A stretch of 64,000 nucleotides of DNA. Origin: Mesorhizobium sp. NZP2077 (GTDB lineage Bacteria > Pseudomonadota > Alphaproteobacteria > Rhizobiales > Rhizobiaceae). The translations under genes and the position numbers were made by a program. The notes beneath the pieces were generated by a model. The model was not told where the DNA came from. It was given only the letters and a program-made list of their open reading frames with translations, and did not search any database. The stretch is from positions 4,594,001-4,658,000 of the forward strand of contig NZ_CP051293.1 of NCBI RefSeq assembly GCF_013170805.1, in the 5' to 3' direction. The number at the start of each line of letters is the position of its first letter. Within the stretch, counting starts at the first letter, position 1. This document shows, in pieces, positions 44,877 through 53,962 of this stretch.

Positions 44877-46309
44877 GCACTACTTTGGCATTTTTTTGGT
44901 TCTGGGAGCGTTTGAGGATTCCCAAGAGCGGTTTTGCGTGATTCATGAGAGGTCGGCTGTTGGAGGGGCCGGCCATGAACAGGGATTGGCAAGTCGATCT
45001 GGAGCAGTGGCTTGAGCCGTTCGTCTCGGCGTTGAGGCACAAGACGCGTGCTCGGATGTGTCCGGCCTATATTGCTGGGCTGATTGGCCTTGGGGATCGC
45101 AAGAGCATCCAACCGATGGCGGCGCGCGACGCAGGCGTCAACTATGACCAGCTGCACCACTTCATCGCGAGCGGCGTGTGGGATGCTGGGCCGCTGGAGA
45201 AGGTGCTACTTGCGGAGGCCGACAGACAAGTTGGCGGGAACGATGCATGGCTGATCGTGGACGACACAGCGCTCCCCAAGAAGGGGCGCCACTCGGTCGG
45301 CGTCGCGCCGCAATATGCCTCGGCGCTTGGTAAGAACGCCAACTGCCAGACGCTGGTGTCGCTGACGCTGGCCTCTAGCGAAGTGCCGGTCATGGTGGGA
45401 CTGCGGCTGTTTCTGCCCGAGAGCTGGACTTCCGATCCCGCCCGGCTCGACCGTGCCGGTGTGCCCGAGGACCATCGTGCCTACAGGACCAAGCCCGAAA
45501 TCGCGCTGGCCGAGATCGACCGGGCTCGCGCAGCCGGCCTACGCTTTGGCTGCGTGCTCGCCGATGCCGGATATGGCTTGAGCGCCCCCTTCCGGCAGGC
45601 GCTCACCGAGCGCGGCCTTACCTGGGCCGTCGGCATCCCGTTCAAGCAGAAGGTCTATCCCGCCGACGTGGCAATGATCTTTCCCGTTGCCGGACGCGGC
45701 CGTCCGCGCCAGCGGCATATCCCCGATGTGAAGTCGATGACCGCGAAGGCGATGCTGGAGACAGCCCCATGGCGCGCGGTCAGTTGGCGGCGTGGCACCA
45801 AAGGCCGCCTCTCGGCGCGCTTCGCCGCTGTCCGTGTCCGGGTTGCAGATGGCCCACCCCAGCGCATCCGCGACATGGGCGCTCAGCATCTGCCCGGCGA
45901 GGAGGTCTGGGTGATCGGCGAGCACCGCTCGACCGGCGAGCGCAAATACTACCTCTCCAACTTGCCCGCCGACACCCCGCTCAAGCAGATCGCAGGCGCC
46001 ATCAAGGCGCGCTGGGTCTGCGAACAGGCGCATCAGCAGCTCAAGGAGGAACTTGGCCTCGACCACTTCGAAGGGCGCTCATAGACCGGCCTGCACCGGC
46101 ACGCGCTGATGACGATGATCGCCTACGCCTTCCTGCAATCTCGCCGCCTCAAACAAGCGGGAGGGGGAAAAAAGAATCGTTGGCCCGCCGCCCCAACCGA
46201 GCCTACCCGCCGTCAGGCAAGCCATCCTCACCGCGCTAGCGCAGCCGCCCCCAATCCGTTGTCCCCACTGCCGCAGAGCCCTCTCCGCTAACAATCTGCC
46301 AAAGTAGTG
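44877..46309 (+). mobile_element. IS701-like insertion sequence
   Basis: 1,433 bp with inverted ends GCACTACTTTGGCA (from 44877) and TGCCAAAGTAGTG (to 46309, or 46310 if the shared C is counted). CTA is repeated at 44874-44876 and 46310-46312. The insertion sits inside the AIPR domain. Confidence 0.87.
44978..46291 (+). pseudogene. IS701-family transposase with an in-frame nonsense codon
   Basis: DDE transposase of the IS701 type: LIVDDTALPKKG (Asp), VLADAGYG (Asp), CEQAHQQLKEELG (Glu). The frame stops at TAG 46082-46084 after DHFEGRS, where relatives have Trp. Reading on in the same frame gives the family's C-terminus (TGLHRHALMTMIAYAFLQSRR) up to 46291. A TGG to TAG change therefore removed about the last 70 residues. 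The DDE residues remain, so partial activity is possible but not expected. Confidence 0.85.
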
Positions 46310-46312
46310 CTA

Positions 46313-46951
46313 AATCGCGACTTGAGAGCAAACGACAACATACAGCGCCAACTGGTCGAGTGTCTTAGGCCTCACAACTATTTCTATGTTAGGAAGCGTG
46401 GAGAGAACGCACCTCGTCCAGGAATGAGGATGATCGATGCGGCGAGAGCAGGCCAGCTTGTCCTGGCGTACCTTTGCGGCGAACCGACAAAGAGCAAAAC
46501 TAACTCGAATGATATATTTGGCGATCTGTATGAGGAGGCATTCAATCCTCATGCAGTAACGCCCGAGGTAATTATCGCGGCACACGAATGTTATTCCGTG
46601 ATCGAGCGCCGCAGAAAAGAAATCCTGGCCTGGCAGGCATCGGTTACTCGAAATTCCTTTGAGGAATCATGGCTGATCGAAGGCCATTTTCATTTACTCT
46701 TCGTCATTGGTGAGCTGATGCGCCGAGCCTCCATTCCGTTGTCAGAGACGACAATAGCCATCAGCTTGATTGAGAAAGCAAGCAGCATCCTGAGGACCTT
46801 TGTCGAGCGGAATCAAAAAGTTGCAAACTATAGACTCTTCCGTTTGGCTAGATCTCGGGAGGAAATCCTGAAGATCATAGACAATAGCTCCAAGCCGGAT
46901 GAGGCCAACCCTGTTCAGATTGAGCTGTTCCAACACTTAGGATCGGCGTAG
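46313..46951 (+). pseudogene. AIPR-type phage-resistance gene, fragment 3 (C-terminus)
   Basis: 213 codons including the stop. It begins NRDLRANDNIQRQLVECL, the expected continuation of ...NTQSRIL in AIPR proteins (usually DLxAND followed by a K/RRGE motif, here FYVRKRGE), and runs to a TAG at 46949-46951. A GTG supplied by the IS701 end (46307) could in principle start translation but no product is likely. Confidence 0.87.
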
Positions 46952-46954
46952 CGC

Positions 46955-47566
46955 CTACTGCACCCGCAGCGTCTGCTCGTCAAACAACGGCTCATCCTGG
47001 CCGATGCGCACGAACAACACCTTCCGCCCCTCACCGGCCGGCACCTCGAAATACTGGATGCCGTCAGGCATTTCGCCCCAGTCACCGCAGGGCGGTTCGG
47101 GAACCTCATCGGGATTGGCGAGCGCTTTCAACTCTTTCGCATAGGCCGCGTCGGGGCTGAATGTGTAACGCTTGACGCCGGCGGGCAAGGTGCCCTCCGT
47201 GTAAGGCATGACCACGCAGCGGGCGATGACCGTCTTGTCGGTCTTTTCCAGGAACAGCCGCCGCACGGCAGCCTCGGCGATTTCGCCCGGCTTGATGTCG
47301 AACACCTCAACCAGAGGGTCGGCCGCGCCGCCATCGCTGTATTTGATGGCGAGCGCGTTGCCGGCGAATTCGAAATGGATCTGGCGGAAGCCGAAATCGC
47401 AGCGCTGTGTCCAGGCGGCAAGGCCGATCGTCTTGTCGGCCAGTTTTTCCCAGACGCATTTGTCGATCGGCGGGCGCGATGGCGCCGGCTCGTCCGCGCG
47501 CGCCGCGGCGGATATCGCGGCGGAGGCAAGCAAGGCGCAGAGGATCGATCTCCTGGCGCTAGTCAT
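46955..47566 (-). CDS. Secreted hypothetical protein
   Basis: A 203-aa protein with signal peptide (about 1-24, ending ARADE) and a soluble periplasmic domain with five cysteines. No family recognised. Its start overlaps the end of the upstream gene (47559-47566) by 8 bp, so it is the second gene of a pair of exported proteins. Confidence 0.75.
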   Translation of the reverse strand: MTSARRSILCALLASAAISAAARADEPAPSRPPIDKCVWEKLADKTIGLAAWTQRCDFGFRQIHFEFAGNALAIKYSDGGAADPLVEVFDIKPGEIAEAAVRRLFLEKTDKTVIARCVVMPYTEGTLPAGVKRYTFSPDAAYAKELKALANPDEVPEPPCGDWGEMPDGIQYFEVPAGEGRKVLFVRIGQDEPLFDEQTLRVQ

Positions 47567-48080
47567 CGCTGCATCCTGTCAAGGTGAAGGCGTCCCAGGC
47601 CGAGCGATCCGGATTGGCGTTGGCGAAATCGGCCCATTCAGTGAAAGCCACGCCGAAATCGGGCAAGAGCAGCCCTTTCGGCGCTGGTGTCGCTTCGCGC
47701 GAATTCAGCTGCTCGGCGCCGCCGCCGGTCAAGGCGTAGACCTGGCCATCCCATATCCTGCACAGCCCGCTGCCATCTTGCAGGCCCGCTTCGCGGTCGT
47801 CGTCGGTGCAGGTGTGGCGGATGGTGCCGAGCGGGAACGAATTCCGGCCATTGGTCCAGGTGATGTCGGCCGGCAGGTTTTTGTCGGTGTTGGGCACGCT
47901 CAGCGAAAACACCTGCGCCGTCAGCGCCGCCGGTTCGTTGTCCAGCGGCCGGAATTGCATCACCGCACCCGAGCGCGGCTCACGGTAGGTGGCGTGGCTC
48001 AGCAGACATTCCTTGGCGATCGCCACCTGCAAGGAGCAGAGCAAACCCAGGACAACAAAGGCCAGGCTGCGAATGATCAT
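47559..48080 (-). CDS. Secreted hypothetical protein
   Basis: A 173-aa protein from ATG 48080 with signal peptide (about 1-21, ending AIAK) and Cys-containing soluble domain (HATYREPRSGAVMQFRPLD...). No family recognised. It overlaps the next gene and lies 35 bp after the DUF3592 gene, suggesting a three-gene envelope operon. Confidence 0.75.
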   Translation of the reverse strand: MIIRSLAFVVLGLLCSLQVAIAKECLLSHATYREPRSGAVMQFRPLDNEPAALTAQVFSLSVPNTDKNLPADITWTNGRNSFPLGTIRHTCTDDDREAGLQDGSGLCRIWDGQVYALTGGGAEQLNSREATPAPKGLLLPDFGVAFTEWADFANANPDRSAWDAFTLTGCSDD

Positions 48081-48115
48081 CGGATGTCTCCAGAAAACAT
48101 CGTAAAAACCTGCAC

Positions 48116-49081
48116 TCAGACAAGCCCGACGAGCCAGGCCGCGCCACCAAGAAAGCCCGCCGAACAGATCCACAGCAGCCAGAGCCCGCGCACCCGGCAT
48201 TCGAGCACGGCCGAGGCGGGGTTGGCGGGGTCGTAGTGCACGTCGACCTTGCTGCCCTCGGCATAGCTTCGTGCCTGACCGCTGACGAGGCCGGGCAGCG
48301 AAGCCGTGGCCGTGGCGCCGAAGGTGACGCGGTCAGAACTGTAGCGCTGACCGGCGACCCCATAGCTGTAGACGATGCGGGATTTGAAGACGGTGCGCCA
48401 GCGTCGATAGCCGCTATAGTTCCGCAGCGCCTGCAGACCTGAAGACTCAATGCGGCCGGCGGCGACCGGCCATTTTGCCGCCTGCTCGGCAAGCGACTTC
48501 TGGGCGAAGCCCATACGCAGGATCATCAGGCCCATGAACAGCAGCAGAGCCGCGGCACCGAGATTCTGCGGCTTGGGCAGATGCGGCCGGATCGCCTCGA
48601 GCAGGCCGCCGACGGAAAACACCAGAACCAGCGCGCCGATCACCAGCCCGGCCGAGAGCTGGACCATGAACTTGAAGGCGCCGTCCGGCATGGTGCGCTC
48701 GATCACGGCTTTGGCGGGATCTGACGGATTGTAGAACACGGTTACCGCAGCGCCCCTGGGAAAGCGCGCAAGCGTTTCTGCGACTTCGAAGTTGCCAAGG
48801 TTCTCCTGCACGCTGTAGTGCGAGCTTTGAAATGTTTTGCCGCCCACTTTGTACTCGTAGGTGATCGCCGGAAAATTCCTGATCTCGGTGGAATCAGTGC
48901 TGTCCGAGCCGGCTCCAGAGCTTCGGACCTCACGCGCCTCGACGCGCGAGGAGATGATCTTGCCCGGCGTCGGCGACCAGCGGCTGGCTGCCCTCACCTC
49001 CCGCCATTTCAGGAACGTGACGATCGACAGCCCGCCGGCGACAGCGCAGGCAAAGCCGACAAGCAGTATTTTGAGCTCCAC
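48116..49081 (-). CDS. DUF3592 membrane protein with duplicated domain
   Basis: A 321-aa protein. I start at GTG 49081, which has a G-rich Shine-Dalgarno; the open frame extends to 49177. TM helices flank two DUF3592-type domains: domain 1 (about 35-130, ITYEYKVGGKTFQSSHYS..., VTVFYNPSDPAKAVIE) and domain 2 (about 185-290, IVYSYGVAGQRYSSDRVTFG, VDVHYDPANPASAVLE). Both have the (Y/H)NPxxP(A/S)xAVLE-like ending that marks the family. Function unknown. Confidence 0.85.
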   Translation of the reverse strand: MELKILLVGFACAVAGGLSIVTFLKWREVRAASRWSPTPGKIISSRVEAREVRSSGAGSDSTDSTEIRNFPAITYEYKVGGKTFQSSHYSVQENLGNFEVAETLARFPRGAAVTVFYNPSDPAKAVIERTMPDGAFKFMVQLSAGLVIGALVLVFSVGGLLEAIRPHLPKPQNLGAAALLLFMGLMILRMGFAQKSLAEQAAKWPVAAGRIESSGLQALRNYSGYRRWRTVFKSRIVYSYGVAGQRYSSDRVTFGATATASLPGLVSGQARSYAEGSKVDVHYDPANPASAVLECRVRGLWLLWICSAGFLGGAAWLVGLV

Positions 49082-49194
49082 CCTGATCCCCCCGGAGTGC
49101 AGTAACCCGGCACTAGACAGCACCGCGGTGGCAATGTCTCGCTTATTCGCAAGGTCGGGAGGTGGCGGGCGGGCCAAGCATCAATAGCCGCCCG

Positions 49195-49644
49195 TCACTC
49201 ATCGATCGCCATGACGCGAACATACCCCTCCAGCAGGAGTGCGCGATCCCGGATGACATTGGTCGCGTCGGCAGCCTGCATGGGCACGTACATTGTGCCT
49301 TGCCTCGTTTCATAGAGAGCGTCCCGCGCCTTAGCCTCGGCGTCGCGGAAGGCCAGCCATGCGCGTTGCGACAGGCGTAGCTGCTGTGCCGCCTCGCGGG
49401 GCAATTCGTGCATCAGCGTCGCATAGGCGGCATTCATGCGGCGATCATAGTCGCCGGTTGCCGCCGCCTCGCATTCGGTTTGGCCAGCAGTTGAGCCATT
49501 GGCCGGGTCATTCAGGCAGCGGTCGAGGGTGTCGGCCGTCGGGTCCTTCAGACCCGAGGCCATCAGCTTCGAAGGTAGCGTTATCAACAAACAGGCCAGC
49601 GCCCCGCCGATGAGCAAAGATGTCCCTACCCGCGTGTTCCGCAT
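49195..49644 (-). CDS. LprI/DUF1311 family protein (lysozyme-inhibitor type)
   Basis: A 149-aa exported protein with signal peptide (about 1-28) and a DUF1311 domain: CLNDPANGSTAGQTECEAAATGDYDRRMNAAYATLM, LRLSQRAWLAFRDAEAKA. In Mycobacterium LprI inhibits lysozyme; the rhizobial role is unproven. It lies upstream of the DUF3592 gene on the same strand. Confidence 0.85.
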   Translation of the reverse strand: MRNTRVGTSLLIGGALACLLITLPSKLMASGLKDPTADTLDRCLNDPANGSTAGQTECEAAATGDYDRRMNAAYATLMHELPREAAQQLRLSQRAWLAFRDAEAKARDALYETRQGTMYVPMQAADATNVIRDRALLLEGYVRVMAIDE

Positions 49645-49750
49645 TTTTGCCCCCGAAGATGGCCGCAAGGCACCGGTAAAAACCGCGCCTCACAAGATCA
49701 TCCCTGCCATTTAGAGGCAATATGCCCGAGCGCAAGTCGGCGTCGGCGCA

Positions 49751-50359
49751 TCACGCCGGCCTTACAGCCAGGAAGGTGTTCCATTCTTCGTCGTTGCGGC
49801 CGAGGTTGAAATCGTCCCTGAGAAGCACCAGCCCGGCGGCTTCGAGACGGGCCGCAAAATCGTCCCTGCGCCAGTAGACCGTATGATACTCGCCTGATGT
49901 CTCGCCGTCGCCATTGCGCATCGATACGAGAAAGGCGCCGCCTGGCCGCAGCGACCCTTCTATCCTGGCAAGCACCTGGTCGGTCTGGTCGCGCGGCACA
50001 TGGATCAGGACGGCGAGCGCCAGGACGGCGTCATAGGGGCCGCCGAGATCATCGGTGAGGAGATCGAGAAGCTCACCATGCTTGCCGCGCGCGGCCTGCA
50101 GCTCGAGAAACCGCTTTGTCGCGTCGGTGCGGCGAACCTTGACGCCCAGGCCCTCGCGAAAATCCGCATCGTAGCCCGCTCCCGACCCGACTTCCAGAAT
50201 CCGGCCCTCTGTGCCGGCAATCGCCACAAGGCGCTTCAGCGATGCCTGCTCTCTCTCGTTGGGGACATGCCGCACGATGGCATCGTAGCGTTCCGCATAA
50301 TCTTCATAGGCACTGATCGTTTGACGGCTCTTGGCCAGAGCCTGCGACAACACATCCAT
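49751..50359 (-). CDS. Class I SAM-dependent methyltransferase
   Basis: A 202-aa protein with the SAM-binding loop ILEVGSGAGYD (about residues 52-62), a typical Rossmann methyltransferase order and the LAVLIHVP helix. GGGAGG before the ATG at 50359 chooses this start over a longer frame. Small-molecule methyltransferase likely; substrate unknown. Confidence 0.88.
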   Translation of the reverse strand: MDVLSQALAKSRQTISAYEDYAERYDAIVRHVPNEREQASLKRLVAIAGTEGRILEVGSGAGYDADFREGLGVKVRRTDATKRFLELQAARGKHGELLDLLTDDLGGPYDAVLALAVLIHVPRDQTDQVLARIEGSLRPGGAFLVSMRNGDGETSGEYHTVYWRRDDFAARLEAAGLVLLRDDFNLGRNDEEWNTFLAVRPA

Positions 50360-50396
50360 CTCCCCCTCCCTTGCATCCGTGTGGGTCAAAGCGCCT

Positions 50397-50558
50397 TCAG
50401 CGGAGGCTGCCGGGAGGTACGTGCCCGTCGAGCACGCCGATGTCGCGCAGAAAATGATCCGACAGCGAACTCTGGTCGAGCAGGCCGCGCCTGCGGGGTC
50501 TGAACGGCGCGGTGAAGAGGTCGAGCATCGGACGACGAAGCGTGTTGTAGAGGGTCAT
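50397..50558 (-). CDS. DUF1127 (YjiS-like) small protein
   Basis: A 53-aa basic protein (RPRRRGLLDQSSLSDHFLRDIGVLDG) with the DUF1127 core LxxLSDxxLxDIG. AAAGGA precedes the ATG. DUF1127 proteins are abundant in rhizobia and some bind RNA or control C1 metabolism. Alternative starts exist upstream. Confidence 0.75.
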   Translation of the reverse strand: MTLYNTLRRPMLDLFTAPFRPRRRGLLDQSSLSDHFLRDIGVLDGHVPPGSLR

Positions 50559-50662
50559 TGCCGTGTCCTTTCGGGTTCGAGTTGATAACCGGATCATGCC
50601 TTGTTGCGGCCTTGGCTTCCAATCGAACGTCGCGTAGCATGCATCAGGAGGATTGATGCGTC

Positions 50663-51574
50663 ATGAGCTGGGAACTGCCGCCCTTGGGGGCCATCCGCGT
50701 CTTTGAGGCCGCAGCAAGGCTGGGCAGCTTCACGAAGGCGGCCGAGGAGCTCGGCATGACCCAGTCGGCGGCCAGCTATCAGATCAAGGTGCTGGAGGAA
50801 CGCGCCGGGACGCCGCTTTTCATAAGAAAAACAAGACAGATCGCCTTGACCGAAGCCGGGCAGCAATTGGCGCCGCACGCAACGGGCGCGTTCTCGGCCC
50901 TGGCGGATGCCTGGGTCGCCACCAAGGGTGGAGCGAGCGGCGTGCTATCACTGACGACCATGGCGACATTTGCATCGAACTGGCTGGCCGTATGGCTTGG
51001 AACATTCCAGCTGATGCATCCCGACCTCGCGGTGAAGGTCGACACATCGTCCCGGCTGGTCGATTTCGGGCGCGAGGGCATGGATATCGGCATCCGGACC
51101 GGCACCGGCAAATGGCCTGACCTGATCGCCCACTATCTGTTCAAGGCCGACTACACGCCGATGCTCAGCCCAAAACTGGCCGAGAGCGTCGGCGGCATCC
51201 GCCAACCCGAGGATCTTTACAAGGTGCCGCTATGTGGCCCTGACGATCCCTGGTGGAAAATCTGGTTCGAAGCGACCGGCGTGCCCTTCGATCCCGCTCG
51301 TGTCATCCCCGGCCCGGCACTCGGCGGGCAGGCTTATGACGCGATGGCGGCACTGACCGATCAGGCTGCTGCAATCCTCACGCAAAACCTCTACAGCGCG
51401 CTGTTGGCGAAGGGGCAGCTGATAAAGCCTTTCGACATCGTCGGGTCCGATGGTGACGGCTATTGGCTGGTGCATCTGGAAAGCCGCCGCAACGTCCCGA
51501 AGATCAAGGTGTTCAGGGATTGGGTGCTTGCCCAGACCGCCGACATTCGAGACCAGGAAGCGCGCCAGACATAG
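50663..51574 (+). CDS. LysR-family regulator (GcvA-like)
   Basis: A 303-aa protein with an N-terminal winged HTH (FEAAARLGSFTKAAEELGMTQSAASYQIKVLEE, about residues 13-45) and a periplasmic-binding-protein-like effector domain. The start region WELPPLGAIRVFEAAARLGS is typical of the GcvA group. Probably controls the VOC gene that follows 31 bp downstream, or itself. Confidence 0.9.
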   Translation: MSWELPPLGAIRVFEAAARLGSFTKAAEELGMTQSAASYQIKVLEERAGTPLFIRKTRQIALTEAGQQLAPHATGAFSALADAWVATKGGASGVLSLTTMATFASNWLAVWLGTFQLMHPDLAVKVDTSSRLVDFGREGMDIGIRTGTGKWPDLIAHYLFKADYTPMLSPKLAESVGGIRQPEDLYKVPLCGPDDPWWKIWFEATGVPFDPARVIPGPALGGQAYDAMAALTDQAAAILTQNLYSALLAKGQLIKPFDIVGSDGDGYWLVHLESRRNVPKIKVFRDWVLAQTADIRDQEARQT

Positions 51575-51605
51575 GCTTACAGGCGCAGTCGCAACGGAGG
51601 ACAGA

Positions 51606-51983
51606 ATGATCGATCACATAACCATCGAAGTGGGTGACCTGGAGAAGAGCAAGCTCTTCTATGAGCGCGCATTCGCGCCCCTTGGATATCGCCTGTCCTT
51701 CGGCAAGGAAGCGGTGTTCTGGGCCTTCGATGTCGGCAATGGCTGCCTGTTCGAGATCCAGCGGACCGGCGAGACGCCGCCGCTCACCCATCTGCACGTG
51801 GCGTTCCGCGTCGGCAGTAAGGCGGAGGTCGATGCGTTCTATCGGGCAGCGCTAGAGGCAGGCGCCAAAGACAATGGCGCACCCGGCCCGCGCCCCGACT
51901 ATGCGCAGAATTACTACGCTTGCTTCGTGCTCGACCCCGACGGCTACAACATCGAGGCGATGATCAACGAGCCCTCGGCTTGA
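51606..51983 (+). CDS. VOC-family (glyoxalase/bleomycin-resistance fold) protein
   Basis: A 125-aa protein: MIDHITIEVGDLEKSKLFYERAFAPLGY (metal His4), FEIQRTG, HLHVAFRV and the terminal DPDGYNIEAMI. GGAGG lies just upstream. VOC enzymes are metal-dependent lyases, dioxygenases or resistance proteins; the substrate is unknown. Linked to the preceding LysR gene. Confidence 0.9.
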   Translation: MIDHITIEVGDLEKSKLFYERAFAPLGYRLSFGKEAVFWAFDVGNGCLFEIQRTGETPPLTHLHVAFRVGSKAEVDAFYRAALEAGAKDNGAPGPRPDYAQNYYACFVLDPDGYNIEAMINEPSA

Positions 51984-52182
51984 TCCTAGCCAGGCAGGGA
52001 ACCCAGCACGAAGAGGTAAATGACGAAGGGGAAACATGCGCCTCCTCACCCGCGAACACAGCCTTCCAACTAAACCACGCGATCGCAGGGCGGGCGCTTG
52101 CAGAGACAACTCAGTTTGATCCAGATCAACGCAGATACATCGCCAGTGCTGTCTCCTCGGCTATCTTCCAGGGAGAACGAAC

Positions 52183-52296
52183 ATGTCGACTTACGACCTC
52201 ATGGTTGTCACCGCAGTGCTGCTCAGTTTCTCGTCATTTTCCGCGGTTCTTGCCTTTGCCACATACGACGAATCGCGTCGCCGTCACGCAAGATAG
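52183..52296 (+). CDS. 37-aa single-pass membrane peptide
   Basis: MSTYDLMVVTAVLLSFSSFS opens a 37-codon frame with one hydrophobic helix and a charged tail (DESRRRHAR). AGGGAGA lies 6 bp before the ATG, so it is likely translated. Too short to place in a family. Confidence 0.6.
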   Translation: MSTYDLMVVTAVLLSFSSFSAVLAFATYDESRRRHAR

Positions 52297-52423
52297 GGTC
52301 TGGCGATCGGACCGGGTGGATGGGCGTCTGGCGGCCATCCACACGACGAAGTGATACAGATGCAATTTGACGGCGGATCGGATCGAATGAGAACGTCTGG
52401 AAGATAACAACCGGAAACTGGCC

Positions 52424-52612
52424 ATGAGCGACGAAGCCGACGACGACAACGACATCGTGAACCAGCTCGCCTATGTCAGGGCCGATCCAACCCAGCACGA
52501 TACGCTGACGCTACTCACCATGATCGACGCGGCGCTTGCCGAGATCATGAGCTTGAGGGCGAGGTTGCGGCTAAGCGAGGAGCGGAATGGCGGGAGCCGC
52601 CAGCTCCAGTGA
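52424..52612 (+). CDS. Small hypothetical protein
   Basis: A 62-aa acidic N-terminus (MSDEADDDNDIVNQL) followed by a helical region (LTMIDAALAEIMSLRARLRL). Likely a real small cytoplasmic protein, no family recognised. Weak Shine-Dalgarno. Confidence 0.5.
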   Translation: MSDEADDDNDIVNQLAYVRADPTQHDTLTLLTMIDAALAEIMSLRARLRLSEERNGGSRQLQ

Positions 52613-52638
52613 GGATCAGCCGGCAGCCACGCTAAGGG

Positions 52639-53727
52639 CTAGTCCGCGTCCGCCATCACCTGACGGCCGCCGCCGCCGGCCCAGGCACGCCATTGCCGCT
52701 CGTCGCCGCGGAAGACGTTGAGGTCGATGCGGCCGGTCACGCCATGCGACAGGCCGGAGCCGGAATACTGCCAGAACAGCCATTTGCGGTCGGGGTAGAC
52801 CTTTGACGGATGCCTTGCCACCGCGCGCACCCAGAAGGGGTAGTCCATGAAGGCGCCCTGGAGATTGTCGCGATAGAAGTCGGGCGAGGTGTAGATGATC
52901 GGACGCTGGCCATAGTGACGCTCCAGCTTGTCCATGAACACCTGCATCTTCTCCAGCACCTTTTCGCGTGACGGGCGCCGCTGGCACGAGGAGTCGCCAT
53001 TCCACTCGACGTCGATAACCGGCGGCAGCGCGCCATCCATCTTCGGCACGTTGCGGATGAACCAGTCGGCCTGCTCGCCGGCGGTGCGGCACCAGTAGAA
53101 GAAATGATAGGCGCCGCGCTTCAGCCCGGCGGCATCGGCATTGCGCCAGTTCTTCATAAACATCGGGTCGAGATGGTCGCCGCCGTCGGTCGCCTTGATG
53201 TAGGCGAAGTTGGCGCCCTGGGCGCGCAGCTTGCCCCAGTTGACGTCGCCTTGCCAGCGCGAGACATCGACCCCGTGCACGGCGAGATGCCTGGGCGATG
53301 ACCGGCCGAAATTGATCGGCTTGGCGTCGCGAAAGCCGTAGCGCATGATCGATCCGGCAAACATGGGCGGCGAATTGCGGCTCAATAGCTTCGACGGCGA
53401 CACCAGCGCAGCCGGCTCGACCGGCGGCTCGGCACTGTCGGGCAGTTCAGGACTGTCGGGCAGCTCAGGTGTTGTAAGCATCGCCGTTTCTTCTTCCGCC
53501 AGGCCAAAAGGCCGAGCAGGTTCGTCCACGGGCGCTGCCTCGGCCAGCTTGCGAGCTCGGGCCTTGGCCACAGGGACGGATGCGATCGGCGCGCTCGGCC
53601 GCACCACCGAGCTGGTGGTCTCGTTCGACGGCTTCTGCATGTCTAGCGCGTCCATGCCCGATGTCGACGAACAGCCGGCAAGGCATAGCGCTGAGATCAC
53701 GAAACTGACGACGCCTGGTAACCGCAT
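52639..53727 (-). CDS. GH25 lysozyme-type muramidase, lipoprotein
   Basis: A 362-aa lipoprotein (signal with lipobox LAGCS, Cys19), a Pro/Ser-rich linker with a short repeat (PELPDSPELPDS), then the GH25 domain (about 150-350): GVDVSRWQGDVNW (Asp), GAYHFFYW and PPVIDVEWNGD (catalytic Asp/Glu), WQYSGSG near the end. Hydrolyses peptidoglycan from the periplasm, likely in cell-wall turnover. It faces the DUF1402 gene divergently. Confidence 0.9.
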   Translation of the reverse strand: MRLPGVVSFVISALCLAGCSSTSGMDALDMQKPSNETTSSVVRPSAPIASVPVAKARARKLAEAAPVDEPARPFGLAEEETAMLTTPELPDSPELPDSAEPPVEPAALVSPSKLLSRNSPPMFAGSIMRYGFRDAKPINFGRSSPRHLAVHGVDVSRWQGDVNWGKLRAQGANFAYIKATDGGDHLDPMFMKNWRNADAAGLKRGAYHFFYWCRTAGEQADWFIRNVPKMDGALPPVIDVEWNGDSSCQRRPSREKVLEKMQVFMDKLERHYGQRPIIYTSPDFYRDNLQGAFMDYPFWVRAVARHPSKVYPDRKWLFWQYSGSGLSHGVTGRIDLNVFRGDERQWRAWAGGGGRQVMADAD

Positions 53728-53962
53728 CTGGACCTGTACTCAAAACACAACAGACCGAAGGCGACAGCCGACGGACAACCAGGCCAGTTATGAACGAGAA
53801 ATTACCAATAAAGTTTGAATCAGTTTTTTACCATGACTGTGACCCGTTTCAGACATTCGCCGGCGACGGCCGGCCAAGCCTTGACAGCGCCATGATGTGG
53901 CTGTTGAGACGAGGGGGCGGCGATTGCCGCCGGCATTTCTCACGATTCCCAAAAGGCGCCTG

